From positions 186,001 through 250,000 of the forward strand of contig NZ_JAKSXX010000165.1 of the NCBI RefSeq assembly GCF_022829385.1: a stretch of DNA of 64,000 bases, in the 5' to 3' direction. A model generated the notes under the pieces. The model saw nothing but the letters and a program-made list of their open reading frames with translations, was not told the origin of the DNA and ran no database searches. Positions 27,701-36,036 of this stretch are shown piece after piece. This stretch comes from Methylobacterium sp. J-070. Lineage in GTDB: Bacteria > Pseudomonadota > Alphaproteobacteria > Rhizobiales > Beijerinckiaceae. Position 1 is the first letter of the stretch; each line of letters opens with the position of its first letter. A program made the position numbers and the translations under genes.

Positions 27701-28441
27701 GTCCTCGCGCGGGTCCGCGCCGGCAACCGCTACGTGAACCGCAACGTGATCGGCGCGGTGGTGGGGGTGCAGCCCTTCGGCGGATCCGGCTTGTCGGGCA
27801 CGGGGCCGAAGGCCGGCGGCCCCCTGTATCTGGGTCGCCTGGTCCGGCGACCGCCGGCGGCCGCGCTCGACGGGCTGTCGGCCGACGCCGCGCCGATCCG
27901 CGCGTACCTCGATTGGCTGCGGTCGACGGGGCGCGGCGCCCTCGCGGAATGGCTCGCAGAGGCCGGGTTTCCCGCCTGCGCCGAGACCGCTCTCGCCGGC
28001 CCTGTCGGGGAGCGCAACCTGTACGCGCTCCGGCCCCGCGGCCGCGTCGCCGCCATCGCGCGGACGGAAGCCGGGCTCCTGCTCCAGCTCGGGGCGATCC
28101 TGGCCGGTGGCAATCGCGCCGTGATCATCGCGTCGGCGCCGATCCGGACGATCCTCGCCGGCATCCCGCCCGACTGTGCAGCGCGCATCGAGGGGGCCGA
28201 CAGCCTCGACGGCGCGCCGGATCTGGACGCGGTCCTGTTCGAGGGCGACGCGGACGGATTGCGGGCGCTGAACAAGGCGGTCGCGGCGCGTCCCGGGGCG
28301 ATCCTGCCCGTCCAGGCGCGCACCCCGGAGGCGTTCGCCGCGGGGGATCTCTATGGGGCGGCCGGTCTCGTCGAGGAAGTCTCGACCGCGATCAACACCG
28401 CGGCCGCCGGCGGCAATGCCAGCCTCATGAGCGTCGGCTGA
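24755..28441 (+). CDS. putA: Bifunctional proline dehydrogenase / L-glutamate gamma-semialdehyde dehydrogenase PutA
   Basis: This 1228-residue enzyme oxidises proline to glutamate in two steps. The proline dehydrogenase barrel spans about residues 150-480, with motifs GPGISIKLSALHPRY, NIDAEEADR, VRLVKGAYWD and FATHN. The P5C dehydrogenase domain spans about 560-1030, with catalytic Cys842 (GQRCSALR) and Glu808 (AETGGQN). A further 190 residues form the C-terminal aldehyde dehydrogenase-like domain of long PutA proteins. No ribbon-helix-helix DNA-binding domain is seen at the N-terminus, so it should be bifunctional and not a self-repressor. The enzyme acts at the inner membrane face, passing electrons from FAD to quinone. 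It ends 14 bases from a convergent ABC binding-protein gene. Confidence 0.95.
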   Translation: MFRSGVAHPPAVPESDPFAAFADELVALPPLRAAMAAACRRPERECVPPLLDGARLPPEAAGRVAATARHLVETLRRQTRRGGVEGLIQEYALSSQEGVALMCLAEALLRIPDAATRDALIRDKIAGGDWAAHLGHSPSPFVNAATWGLLVTGRLAATRSETGLSAALTRLIGRGGEPLIRRAVDLAMRLMGEQFVTGRTIAEALRNATPMEAKGFTYSYDMLGEAALTAEDAESYRRAYADAIRAIGEASAGRGVLLGPGISIKLSALHPRYVRAQRGRILAELAPRVLELARQAKGYGIGLNIDAEEADRLDLSLDILDILAADPTLAGWDGLGFVVQAYGKRCPFVVDVLIDLARRTRRRLMVRLVKGAYWDSEIKRAQTDGLADFPVFTRKVHTDVSYLACARRLLAAPDAVFPQFATHNAQTLASIVEMAGPDFRPGQYEFQCLHGMGEPLYEAVVSAERLRRPCRIYAPVGTHETLLAYLVRRLLENGANTSFVNRVADAAVPVEALIADPVASVETAQDPGAPHERIALPRDLYGPARTNAAGLDLADEAALAGLLDGLRASGQAVWRAVPTGADADSADTAVRNPADRRDRVGLWRAATEAEIAQAVARASGAASAWASTPPAERAGGLRRAADAFEARMPVLIGLIVREAGKSYANAVAEIREAVDFLRYYAAEAERTLDAPHAPLGPTVCIAPWNFPCAIFVGQVAAALAAGNPVLAKPAAETPLIAAEAIRILHAAGVPEDALQIVPGGGAVGAALVGDARVQAVLFTGSTAVAKDIQRILAGRLTRDGEPVPLIAETGGQNAMVVDSSALAEQVVGDVVASAFDSAGQRCSALRILCLQDEIADRTLAMLKGALRELRVGDPRRLSVDIGPVITTEAASRIAGHVAAMRGRGFPVHQLPLPADTEAGTFVPPTLIEIGRVADVEREVFGPVLHVLRYARADLDRILAEIHATGFGLTFGLHSRIDGTIDHVLARVRAGNRYVNRNVIGAVVGVQPFGGSGLSGTGPKAGGPLYLGRLVRRPPAAALDGLSADAAPIRAYLDWLRSTGRGALAEWLAEAGFPACAETALAGPVGERNLYALRPRGRVAAIARTEAGLLLQLGAILAGGNRAVIIASAPIRTILAGIPPDCAARIEGADSLDGAPDLDAVLFEGDADGLRALNKAVAARPGAILPVQARTPEAFAAGDLYGAAGLVEEVSTAINTAAAGGNASLMSVG

Positions 28442-28455
28442 GGGGCGCCCGCCGA

Positions 28456-30048
28456 TCAGGCGGCCCGGCGCAGGTTCCAGAACAGCGGCAGGCCGGTGAG
28501 CATGCCGTCGAGGTCGCTGCGGTACGCCGTCGGCTGGAAATACTGGCCGCACGGGATGTAGGCGCCGACCTGAAGGGCGCGCGCCTGAATCTCCGCCGCC
28601 ACCGCCTTCTGGCCCGCGAGGTCGGGCGCCGCGAACCAGGCCGTGCGCAGGTCTTCGAGCGGCGCGTCGGTCAGCCAGCTCGGGACCCCGGCGCGGCCGT
28701 TCCCGCGGATGACCAGGTGGTAGGCCGGCGAGAGGTGGTCGAGGCCGCCGGAGAAGATCCCGAACATCGACCAGCCGCCCTGGTCGAGCGGCTTCGGGCT
28801 CAGGATCCGCTGGTTCACCGTCCCCCAGTCGGTCGCCACGACATCGACGTTCATCCCGAGCTTGCGGCAGAGATCGGCCATGACCTCGCAGATCGCGTTG
28901 ATCCGCGGCACGTCGGTGCCCGAGAGCAGCACCACCCGCTCGCCCTTATAGCCCGCCTCCGCCAGGGCGCGCTTGGCCGCCGCGAGATCGCGCGGGCCGG
29001 TCAGAAGCTCCAGGCCGGCCTGTGACGCCATGGGTCCGCCGGGCGTGAACACGCCCGCCGGACCGCGCCGGATCGCGGGATCGCTGCCGGCGACCGCATC
29101 CATCATCTCGCCCTGATCGACGGCCGACAGGAGGGCCCGGCTGATCGCCGGGTTGTCGAAGGGTGGCAGCGTGTGGTTGAGACGGATCTGCCCGATCAAC
29201 CCGGCGGACTCGACCAGCTCGACGCGCACCGCGCGCTGCGCCATCAGGTCGGGCACGAGGTCGACGAGCGGCTGCTCCCACCAGTCGATCTCGCCCGAAC
29301 GCAGCGCCCCGGCCGCGGTGGCGCCGTCGGGGATCGTGCGCCACTCCACGCGGTCGAAATGCGCGATGCGCGGCCCGGCGGTGAAGCTCGGGCTGCCGTC
29401 CTGGCGGGGTCGGTAGCCCTCGAAGCGGCGGTAGACGTTGAGCGAGCCCGGCACCCGCTCGGCGGCGACGTAGCGGTAGGGACCGCTCCCGACGATCTCG
29501 GCAACCGCCTGGGTGGCCGGCGTGGTGCTCAGCCGCTCCGGCATGATCACCGGGATGTAGGAGGTCGGCTTGGCAAGCGCGTCGGGCAGGAGCGGGAAGG
29601 GCCGCCTGAGGCGGAACTGCACCACCGTGTCCGAGGGCGCCGACAGCTCGTCGACGGTCGAGAACAGCGCCCCCCCGTAGGCGTCGCGCTGGGACCAGCG
29701 CCTGAGGCTCGCCACCACGTCGCGGGCGAGCACCGGCGTGCCGTCGTGGAAAAGCAGGCCGTCGCGCAGCGTCAGGCGCCACGTGAGCCCGTCCGGGGCG
29801 ACCGCGTGGCCGGCGACCATCTGGGGCTGGGCCCGGTACGCGGCATCGAGGCTGTAGAGCGTGTCGAACACCATCAGCGCATGGGTGCGCGTGACGTAAT
29901 TCGTCGTGATGATCGGATCGAGCAGGGCCAGATCGGCGTAGGGCACGAAGCGCAGCGTCGTCGCGGAGGCCGCCCGGACCAGCGCGGGCCGCGCGAGGGC
30001 GCCGGCCATCAGGGCTCCGGCGCCTCCCAGAAGGGTGCGTCGCTTCAT
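28456..30048 (-). CDS. ABC transporter substrate-binding protein, family 5 (peptide/nickel type)
   Basis: A 530-residue periplasmic solute-binding protein of the DppA/OppA class. The N-terminus MKRRTLLGG..AL.AGALARP has a twin-arginine pair and a hydrophobic core, so export is by Sec or possibly Tat. The cluster-5 features are present: WRLTLRDGLLFHDGTPVLARDVVASLRRW, then IVGSGPYRYV and RFEGYR. Peptides, glycosides, opines or metal chelates are possible ligands. No permease or ATPase genes adjoin it: putA converges on one side and a DUF2218 gene lies behind. It is therefore an orphan binding protein that must share a transporter encoded elsewhere. Confidence 0.88.
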   Translation of the reverse strand: MKRRTLLGGAGALMAGALARPALVRAASATTLRFVPYADLALLDPIITTNYVTRTHALMVFDTLYSLDAAYRAQPQMVAGHAVAPDGLTWRLTLRDGLLFHDGTPVLARDVVASLRRWSQRDAYGGALFSTVDELSAPSDTVVQFRLRRPFPLLPDALAKPTSYIPVIMPERLSTTPATQAVAEIVGSGPYRYVAAERVPGSLNVYRRFEGYRPRQDGSPSFTAGPRIAHFDRVEWRTIPDGATAAGALRSGEIDWWEQPLVDLVPDLMAQRAVRVELVESAGLIGQIRLNHTLPPFDNPAISRALLSAVDQGEMMDAVAGSDPAIRRGPAGVFTPGGPMASQAGLELLTGPRDLAAAKRALAEAGYKGERVVLLSGTDVPRINAICEVMADLCRKLGMNVDVVATDWGTVNQRILSPKPLDQGGWSMFGIFSGGLDHLSPAYHLVIRGNGRAGVPSWLTDAPLEDLRTAWFAAPDLAGQKAVAAEIQARALQVGAYIPCGQYFQPTAYRSDLDGMLTGLPLFWNLRRAA

Positions 30049-30179
30049 CGATCCATCCCGGTCGCGTCATCCGATCGCCACGCCCGGCGGGCGCGGCCGC
30101 CCCGGCTCGCAAACGGTACGCCAGCGCGGTGCGGCGACGCGCAGGGGGCGCCCGTCGGGGCGCCGAGGGCGCGGGCCGC

Positions 30180-30473
30180 TTACGCGGCGCGGGACCAGCG
30201 GATGTCGCCGAGGCTCTCGCGGAAGGCGAAACGGGCCAGGTGGTCGGCGACCACGTTCTCCAGCCGGGTGAGGTTCACCGGGTCGGCGCTGTCGATGCGC
30301 ATGACAAGGGCGTCCGGCTCCGCATCGAAGGTGCAGACCCGGTCCTCGCCGAACGGCACGGTGCCGTGAACCGGGGTCGCCTCGACCTGGAACTTGTGGC
30401 TCCAATGCCGGCAGAGCTGCTGCAGGTAGCGGCTCGCTTCCGTGGTCTGCACGCGGGCCTGGGAGGTAGGCAT
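30180..30473 (-). CDS. DUF2218 small protein
   Basis: A 97-residue cytoplasmic protein of the DUF2218 family, recognised from ASRYLQQLCRHWSHKF near the N-terminus, FGEDRVCTFDAEPDALVMRI in the middle, and the LENVVADHLARFAFRE helix near the end. No enzymatic function is known. Homologues are often linked to siderophore or iron-related genes, but nothing of that kind is seen here. It stands alone between the orphan binding protein and a flavin oxidase gene, with about 130 bp before and 255 bp after it that contain no recognisable gene. Confidence 0.85.
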   Translation of the reverse strand: MPTSQARVQTTEASRYLQQLCRHWSHKFQVEATPVHGTVPFGEDRVCTFDAEPDALVMRIDSADPVNLTRLENVVADHLARFAFRESLGDIRWSRAA

Positions 30474-30729
30474 TCCTTGGGTCTCCAGAAGGATCAGAAA
30501 CAGTCTCTCGCTGACGGGCCGTGAGTCGATCTCGCAGATGCGAGATAAGAATGCCTCAGAGCAAATGCCATGCCTGGCGATGACGGACCCGTGGCGTTCG
30601 TCTCACGTGAAGGTCGACCCGAAGCGTTAGCAGATGCTTAACACGCCGGGCGGCCGCGGCGGATCGCGGCGGCGCGTGGCTGTCCTGCACCCGCCGGCGC
30701 GCCGAATTATGGCGCGCTGCACAAAATCG

Positions 30730-32181
30730 TCAGCGCGGCCGGGCGTGCTCGACCGTCCCGACGGCGATGACCTTCCCGGGATTGAGCAGGTTGTCCGGGT
30801 CGAGGGCGCCCTTGAGCCGTCGCATCAGGTCGAGCCCCACCGGATCGCCGTAACGCTCGAGCTCCTCGCGCTTGATCAGCCCGACGCCGTGCTCGGCCGC
30901 GATCGAGCCGCCGAGGGCGTGAACGATATCGTGGACGATCCGGTTGAACCGCCCCCACTGCGCGAGGAAGTCCGCGGCCGGCATGTCGGCGGGCTGCGTC
31001 AGGTTGAAGTGGATGTTGCCGTCGCCGAAATGCCCGAAGCCGCAGGGCCTCAGGCCCGGCATCGCGGCCCGGCAGGCGGCGCCGGCCTGCTCCAGGAAGT
31101 CCGGCAGGCGTGACAGGGGCACCGACACGTCGTGCTTGATCGAGGCGCCCTCGCGGGTCTGCGCCTCGGGCACGCCCTCGCGCAGGCGCCAGAGCGCGTC
31201 GTCCTGGGCGCCGCTCGCGCCGATCACCGCATCGGCGATCAGTCCGTCCTCGATCGCCCGCCCCAGGGCGGCCTCCAGTTGGGCGCGGGCGTCCGCGTCC
31301 GGCCGCGCCGAGGCGACCTCGATCAGCGCGTAGGCCCCGTGCGCGTCGGCCAGGGGGCGGACGGTGCCCGGGACGTGGCGCAGCACGAGGTCGAGGGCGA
31401 AGGGCGGCAGGTACTCGAACGCCGTGAGATCCCGGTCCATCCGGGTCCGGAGGGCCACGAACAGGTCCAGGGCGGCCCGGGCCGAACTCAGCCCGACAAA
31501 GGCGACGCCGGTGGAGCGGGGTTTCGGGAACAGCCTGAGCACCGCCGCCGTCACGATGCCCAGCGTCCCCTCGGACCCGATGAACAGCTGCTTCAGGTCG
31601 TAGCCGGCATTGTCCTTGCGCAGGGCCTTCAGCCCGTTCCAGACCCGGCCGTCCGCCAGCACCACCTCCAGACCGAGGACGAGGTCCCGGGCGTTTCCGT
31701 AGGCCAGGACGGCGATGCCGCCGGCATTCGTGCTGATGCCGCCGCCGATCCGGGCCGAGCCGCGGGAGGCGTAGGAGAGCGGGAACAGCATCCCGGCGGC
31801 GTCGGCCGCCGCCTGCACCTCCTGCAGGATCATCCCGGCCTCCACCGTGATGGTGGCGTCCACCGGATCGACGGCGCGCAGCCGCGTCATCCGCTCCAGG
31901 GAGAGGACCATGCCGCCCTGCGGCACGCCGGCGCCGGTGAGCCCGGTATTGCCGCCGAGCGGGACGACCGCGATCCCGGCCTGGGTGCAGGCGCGGACCG
32001 CGAAGGCGACCTCCTCGGTGCTGCCGGGCCGCAGCACCGCGCGCGCGGACCCGGTGAAGAGCTTGCGGCTCTCCACGAGGTAGGGCGCCATGTCGCCCGG
32101 ATCGGTCACCACGTGTCGGGCGCCGAGGCCGTCCCGGAGCGCGTCGAGCAGGGTATCCTGGGAGGCGGCGATCGGAGTCAT
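30730..32181 (-). CDS. FAD-binding oxidoreductase, GlcD / D-lactate dehydrogenase type
   Basis: A 483-residue enzyme with an N-terminal VAO/PCMH-type FAD domain (about residues 40-215) and a C-terminal FAD-linked oxidase domain ending in LKGALDPDNLLNPGKV. FAD-binding motifs include VVPLGGNTGLTGAG and GGISTNAGG. The GFGHFGDGNIHFN segment near residue 390 supplies the active-site histidines. Such enzymes oxidise D-2-hydroxy acids such as D-lactate, glycolate or D-2-hydroxyglutarate and pass electrons to quinone or flavoprotein. The start at 32181 (MTPIAAS) was preferred to an upstream one that would add a basic, non-conserved leader. It is divergent from an FAH-type hydrolase. Confidence 0.88.
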   Translation of the reverse strand: MTPIAASQDTLLDALRDGLGARHVVTDPGDMAPYLVESRKLFTGSARAVLRPGSTEEVAFAVRACTQAGIAVVPLGGNTGLTGAGVPQGGMVLSLERMTRLRAVDPVDATITVEAGMILQEVQAAADAAGMLFPLSYASRGSARIGGGISTNAGGIAVLAYGNARDLVLGLEVVLADGRVWNGLKALRKDNAGYDLKQLFIGSEGTLGIVTAAVLRLFPKPRSTGVAFVGLSSARAALDLFVALRTRMDRDLTAFEYLPPFALDLVLRHVPGTVRPLADAHGAYALIEVASARPDADARAQLEAALGRAIEDGLIADAVIGASGAQDDALWRLREGVPEAQTREGASIKHDVSVPLSRLPDFLEQAGAACRAAMPGLRPCGFGHFGDGNIHFNLTQPADMPAADFLAQWGRFNRIVHDIVHALGGSIAAEHGVGLIKREELERYGDPVGLDLMRRLKGALDPDNLLNPGKVIAVGTVEHARPR

Positions 32182-32318
32182 CGGTAAAATTTTGTAGGCC
32201 ACAGCGCGCGGGAGGCAAGCGCCGGGATGGCGCAGGCCGGCGCGGGGCTTACAACGGTGTCGCAGATGCCGGGCGGCGCTCAACCCGGCCGGTCGCCCGC
32301 CCCACCGCAGAGGCAGTG

Positions 32319-33014
32319 ATGCTCTCCGTCATTCAGAACCCGCCCCGCACCGCCCTCCCGATCGTCGGCAGCAGCGACCTCTTCCCCGTCCGCCGCGTCT
32401 ACTGCGTCGGCCGGAACTACGCCGCCCATGCCCGCGAGATGGGGGCCGATCCCGATCGCGAGCCGCCCTTCTTCTTCATGAAGCCCGCCGACGCGCTGCA
32501 GATCGTCGGTTCCGAGCCGACGCCCCACGCCTACCCGTCGAAGACCCGGAACTACCATTTCGAAGTCGAGATGGTGGCGGCCATCGCCGGCGGCGGCAGC
32601 GATATCCCGGTGGCGAGCGCCCTCGACCACGTCTACGGCTACGCGGTCGGCCTCGATATGACCCGACGCGACGTCCAGGACGAGGCGAAGAAGATGTCGC
32701 GGCCCTGGGACACCGCCAAGGCCGCCGACGGGTCGGGGCCGATCGGCGCCCTGCACCCGGTCTCCCTGGTCGGCCACCCGACGCGCGGGTCGATCACCCT
32801 GTCGGTGGACGGCGAGACGCGCCAGAAGGGCGACCTCGCCGACCTGATCTGGTCGGTGGCCGAGCAGATCGCCTACCTGTCGGGCTATTTCGCGCTGCAT
32901 CCGGGCGACCTGATCTTCACCGGCACGCCCTCGGGGGTCGGCCCCGTGGAGCGCGGCCAGCGCATGGTGGCGGCGATCGACGACCTCGGCGCCATCACGC
33001 TCGACGTCGTCTGA
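32319..33014 (+). CDS. Fumarylacetoacetate hydrolase family protein
   Basis: The 231-residue enzyme is a short FAH-fold hydrolase, close in layout to fumarylpyruvate hydrolase and 2-hydroxyhepta-diene-dioate isomerase enzymes. Metal ligands are expected in EVEMVA (after RNYHFEVE) and in the YAVGLDMTRRD segment. CVGRNYAAHAREMG and FTGTPSGVGPV are the conserved opening and closing motifs. It cleaves a C-C bond in a 2,4-dioxo acid, as in gentisate or homogentisate catabolism, but no such pathway genes lie here. The ATG at 32319 is preceded by a GTG in frame 3 bases earlier. A Nudix gene follows after 18 bases. Confidence 0.88.
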   Translation: MLSVIQNPPRTALPIVGSSDLFPVRRVYCVGRNYAAHAREMGADPDREPPFFFMKPADALQIVGSEPTPHAYPSKTRNYHFEVEMVAAIAGGGSDIPVASALDHVYGYAVGLDMTRRDVQDEAKKMSRPWDTAKAADGSGPIGALHPVSLVGHPTRGSITLSVDGETRQKGDLADLIWSVAEQIAYLSGYFALHPGDLIFTGTPSGVGPVERGQRMVAAIDDLGAITLDVV

Positions 33015-33032
33015 TCCGGCGCGCGCACCGAC

Positions 33033-33494
33033 ATGCTGCTCGACCGGCCGCTGTTCCGGCGCCTGTTCCACCTCGGGGCGCTCGCGTCCCGGGGCATGAC
33101 CCTCGGGGTGCGCGGCATCGCCCTCGATCCTCAGGGGCGCGTGGCGCTGGTGCGGCACACCTACATCAGCGGCTGGCACCTGCCCGGCGGCGGAGTCGAG
33201 CGCGGCGAGACCGCGCACGACGCGATGGTCCGCGAGTTCCGCGAGGAGACCGGGATCGTCCCGGAGGCGCGTCTGCGCCTCCACGGCCTCTACCGGAACG
33301 TCGCGGCCGCGCCGCGCGACCACGTCGCGCTGTTCGTCGTCTCCGCGTTCACGCAGCACCGAAAGGGCCCGGACCGGGAGATCGCCGATTGCGCCTTCTT
33401 CCCGGTCGACGCGCTGCCCGACGGCACCACCCGCGGGACGCGCGCCCGACTCGACGAATTCCGCCTCGGCCTCCCCCCCGACCCGAACTGGTGA
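33033..33494 (+). CDS. Nudix hydrolase
   Basis: A 153-residue protein with a complete Nudix box: GGGVERGETAHDAMVREF continues into REETGIV, giving G-x5-E-x7-REFREETGI at about residues 51-73. It hydrolyses a nucleoside diphosphate linked to another group, with the substrate unknown. The N-terminal residues 1-20 contain a basic, moderately hydrophobic helix that is not cleavable by its look. It follows the FAH-type gene by 18 bases and may be cotranscribed with it. Confidence 0.87.
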   Translation: MLLDRPLFRRLFHLGALASRGMTLGVRGIALDPQGRVALVRHTYISGWHLPGGGVERGETAHDAMVREFREETGIVPEARLRLHGLYRNVAAAPRDHVALFVVSAFTQHRKGPDREIADCAFFPVDALPDGTTRGTRARLDEFRLGLPPDPNW

Positions 33495-33602
33495 ATCGTC
33501 GCCAGGAGGCAAAAGAGACGCTTGCGCCGCCCGGCGGAATGGTGTTTAGAGAGCGCCGCCGGGGCCGCCGGCACGAAAGTCCGGGCGGCGCGGCACTAGT
33601 GA

Positions 33603-33677
33603 GCGGGTGTAGCTCAGGGGTAGAGCACAACCTTGCCAAGGTTGGGGTCGAGGGTTCGAATCCCTTCGCCCGCTCCA
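33603..33677 (+). tRNA. tRNA-Gly (GCC)
   Basis: A complete 75-nt cloverleaf can be drawn. The 7-bp acceptor stem pairs GCGGGTG (33603-33609) with CGCCCGC (33667-33673). The D-arm is TAGCTCAGGGGTAGAGCA, the anticodon loop is CTTGCCAAG with anticodon GCC, and the T-arm is GGGTTCGAATCCC. The discriminator is T, and CCA (33675-33677) is encoded. The gene stands alone between a Nudix gene and an XRE regulator. Confidence 0.97.
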
Positions 33678-33840
33678 GTTTTCCCAACCATATTCTGATT
33701 ACTCGCGAAGCCCGATCGCTGCTGCGGCAGCCGGTCGGTCGTTCGCGGTTCGCGCCTGCGGCGGGACCGCTTCGCCCCTGCGCATGAGGCGACGGGGCCG
33801 AAGCCGCCGCAGATGGCTTGCTCGGTATCGGTGGTCGCGT

Positions 33841-34464
33841 CTACGCGCCGGCTGCCTTGGGCGCGCCCAGCACATTCACCCACAGCACCACGGCGCGCTT
33901 GCGCGGCATCGGGTTGCCGAACCGGTGCGGCCGGCGGCTCTCGAACCGAAAGCTGTCGCCTTCCGAGAGTTCGAGCGTGCGCGCCTCGACGACGAGGGTC
34001 AGCCGGCCTTCGAGAACGAGGCCGGCCTCCTCGCCGTCGTGGCTGAACAACTCGTCGCCGGTGCTGGCGCCGGGTTTGAGGACCATGTGGAACAGGCTCA
34101 TGCCCTGCGTTCCGCCCGGCGGGGTCAGCAATTGCTTGGTGATGCCCGCGCGCCAGAGTTGAAGCTCCGGCCGCTCCTTGGCGAAGACCACGATCGGGTC
34201 CGGGTCCGGGTCGGTCGCGGCGGGCTCGAACAGGCCGCCGATCCCGATCTGCAACGTGTCCGCGAGAAGCGCGAGCACCCGCAGCGACGGCGAGGATAGG
34301 CCGCGCTCGACCTGACTGATGAACCCGATCGACAGACCCGTTCTCGACGCGACCGTCTCGAGCGAGAGCGCCCGTGCCCGCCTCAGCAGGCGCAGCCGCT
34401 GTCCCACGGCCCGGTCGACCGGGTCGGGATTCACCGCGTCACCCTCGGACATGCTCACAGCCAC
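33841..34464 (-). CDS. XRE-family regulator with C-terminal cupin, PuuR-like
   Basis: A 207-residue transcription regulator. The N-terminal helix-turn-helix (residues about 20-75) contains RLRLLRRARALSLETVASRTG and SIGFISQVERG. The C-terminal cupin (about 120-200) carries FSHDGEEAGLVLEGRL and PHRF, the usual small-molecule and metal-binding pattern. This layout matches PuuR and other XRE-cupin regulators that sense amines or amino acids. It is transcribed divergently from an amino-acid-type ABC transporter, with a DAO-family oxidase and an SDR further downstream, so it probably controls that operon. A later ATG at 34452 is an alternative start. Confidence 0.88.
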   Translation of the reverse strand: MAVSMSEGDAVNPDPVDRAVGQRLRLLRRARALSLETVASRTGLSIGFISQVERGLSSPSLRVLALLADTLQIGIGGLFEPAATDPDPDPIVVFAKERPELQLWRAGITKQLLTPPGGTQGMSLFHMVLKPGASTGDELFSHDGEEAGLVLEGRLTLVVEARTLELSEGDSFRFESRRPHRFGNPMPRKRAVVLWVNVLGAPKAAGA

Positions 34465-34603
34465 GCCGTCCTGCTCCTCGCCGGATCTTCATGCACGTGA
34501 AATCGCCTTGCGTCGATCGCATAAACGTGCGGTATTCTTCACGATGATGAAATACAAGCGCCGGTCACCGCCGGTGGCTTCGAGCCTGGATGGGAGCGGC
34601 ATC

Positions 34604-35377
34604 ATGAGAAGACGGTTGGCCAGCCTGTGTCTGTCGTCGGCGCTCCTCCTCGGGCTTCTCCAGAACGCCGGGGGCGCCCAGCCGCTGAAGGTCGGCGCCA
34701 CCCCGACCGGGCTGCCCTTCACCTTCCTCGACACCAAGACCAACAGCATCCAGGGCGTGATGGTCGACCTCGTCAACGCGGTCGGGAAAGAGGCGGGCTT
34801 CACGGTGGCGGTGGAGCCCCTGCAATTCTCCACGCTGATCCCGGCGCTCACCGCCTCGAAGATCGACATCATCTCGGCGGCGATGTTCATCACGCCCCAG
34901 CGCAAGGAAGTCGTGGCGTTCTCGGCGCCGGTCTACAGCTACGGCGAAGGGCTGATCGTGCCGAAGACCGACACGAAGGACTACGCGTCCTTCGCCGACC
35001 TGAAGGGTGAGACGGTGGGCGCCCAGGTCGGCACCGCCTTCGTCGAGCCGCTGAAGAAATCCGGCCTGTTCGGCGAGGTGAAGATCTACGACACGATCCC
35101 CGACATCATCCGCGACGTGAATTCCGGGCGGCTGAAGGCCGGCTTCGCCGACGCGCCGATCCTCGCCTACTACGTCAAGCAGGGCGTATTCCCCGGCGTG
35201 CGCCTGGTCGAGACCTTCAAGCCGACCGTCGTCGCCTCGGTGGGTCTCAGCGTGCGCAAGACCGACGCGGAGCTGCTCGCCAAGATCGACGCGGCGCTCG
35301 CCAAGCTCAAGGCGGACGGAACGCTGCAGGCGATCCTGACCAAGTGGGGCCTGCCGCCCTCCGCCGACCGGTCCTGA
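34604..35377 (+). CDS. ABC transporter substrate-binding protein, family 3 (amino-acid type)
   Basis: A 257-residue periplasmic binding protein with a signal peptide at residues 1-25 (MRRRLASLCLSS, then a leucine-rich core). The mature protein has the family-3 pattern: PLKVGATPTGLPFTFLD, QGVMVDLVNAVGKE, ITPQRKEVVAFSAPVY, and VGAQVGTAF. Its ligand is probably an amino acid or polyamine-related compound. It opens a three-gene transporter operon with the permease (5 bases on) and ATPase genes. The ATG at 34604 was chosen over earlier in-frame ATGs because the signal peptide begins here. The operon faces a cupin-type regulator. Confidence 0.9.
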   Translation: MRRRLASLCLSSALLLGLLQNAGGAQPLKVGATPTGLPFTFLDTKTNSIQGVMVDLVNAVGKEAGFTVAVEPLQFSTLIPALTASKIDIISAAMFITPQRKEVVAFSAPVYSYGEGLIVPKTDTKDYASFADLKGETVGAQVGTAFVEPLKKSGLFGEVKIYDTIPDIIRDVNSGRLKAGFADAPILAYYVKQGVFPGVRLVETFKPTVVASVGLSVRKTDAELLAKIDAALAKLKADGTLQAILTKWGLPPSADRS

Positions 35378-35382
35378 GCTTC

Positions 35383-36036
35383 ATGCGCGAGTTCCTCGCC
35401 GACGCCCAGGACTACCTGCCGATCCTGCTCCAGGGCGTCCAGCTCACCGTCCTGATCACCCTGGCGTCCCTGGTGGTCTCGACGGTCCTCGGTCTGGTCT
35501 GGGCGATGCTGCGGGTCTCGGGCATCGCCGTGCTGTCCGGGTTCAGCGCGGTGATGATCAACATCCTGCGCGGCATCCCGATCATCGTGCAGCTGTTCTA
35601 CATCTACTTCGTGCTTCCGGATTTCGGGCTGTCGTTCACGGCCGTCCAGGCGGCGATCATCGGCCTCGGGATCGCCTACTCGGCCTATCAGGCCGAGAAC
35701 TTCCGGGCCGGCATCGAGGCGGTGGATCGCGGACAGGTGGAGGCCGCCCTGTCGATCGGCATGGGCTGGGGCATGACCATGCGGCGGGTGATCCTCCCGC
35801 AGGCGATCCGGATCGCGCTCCCGCCCTACGGCAACATCATGATCATGATGCTCAAGGATTCGTCGCAGGCCTCGACCATCACGGTGGCGGAACTGGCCCT
35901 CCAGGGCAAGCTCATCGCCTCCTCGACCTTCAAGAACACCAGCGTCTACACGATGGTGGCGCTGATGTACCTGGCCTTGAGCCTGCCGCTGATCCTGCTG
36001 GTCCGCCACCTCGAAGCCAAGGGTCGGCACCGATGA
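35383..36036 (+). CDS. Amino-acid ABC transporter permease
   Basis: A 217-residue inner-membrane permease of the HisM/GlnP class with about five membrane segments, at roughly residues 20-42, 55-75, 85-105, 145-170 and 190-210. The EAA loop that contacts the ATPase is recognisable as EAALSIGMGWGMTMRRVILPQA at about residues 124-145. It follows the binding-protein gene by 5 bases and ends inside the ATG of the ATPase gene (ATGA overlap), so all three are one transcription unit. A single permease gene suggests a homodimeric channel. Confidence 0.92.
   Translation: MREFLADAQDYLPILLQGVQLTVLITLASLVVSTVLGLVWAMLRVSGIAVLSGFSAVMINILRGIPIIVQLFYIYFVLPDFGLSFTAVQAAIIGLGIAYSAYQAENFRAGIEAVDRGQVEAALSIGMGWGMTMRRVILPQAIRIALPPYGNIMIMMLKDSSQASTITVAELALQGKLIASSTFKNTSVYTMVALMYLALSLPLILLVRHLEAKGRHR

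Noticed and set aside
24764-28552. Very long minus-strand open frame opposite putA
   Set aside because: Low-complexity antisense shadow; PutA motifs are clear on the plus strand.
33522-33550. Promoter TTGCGC-N17-TTTAGA before tRNA-Gly
   Set aside because: The second hexamer matches the consensus at only three of six positions.
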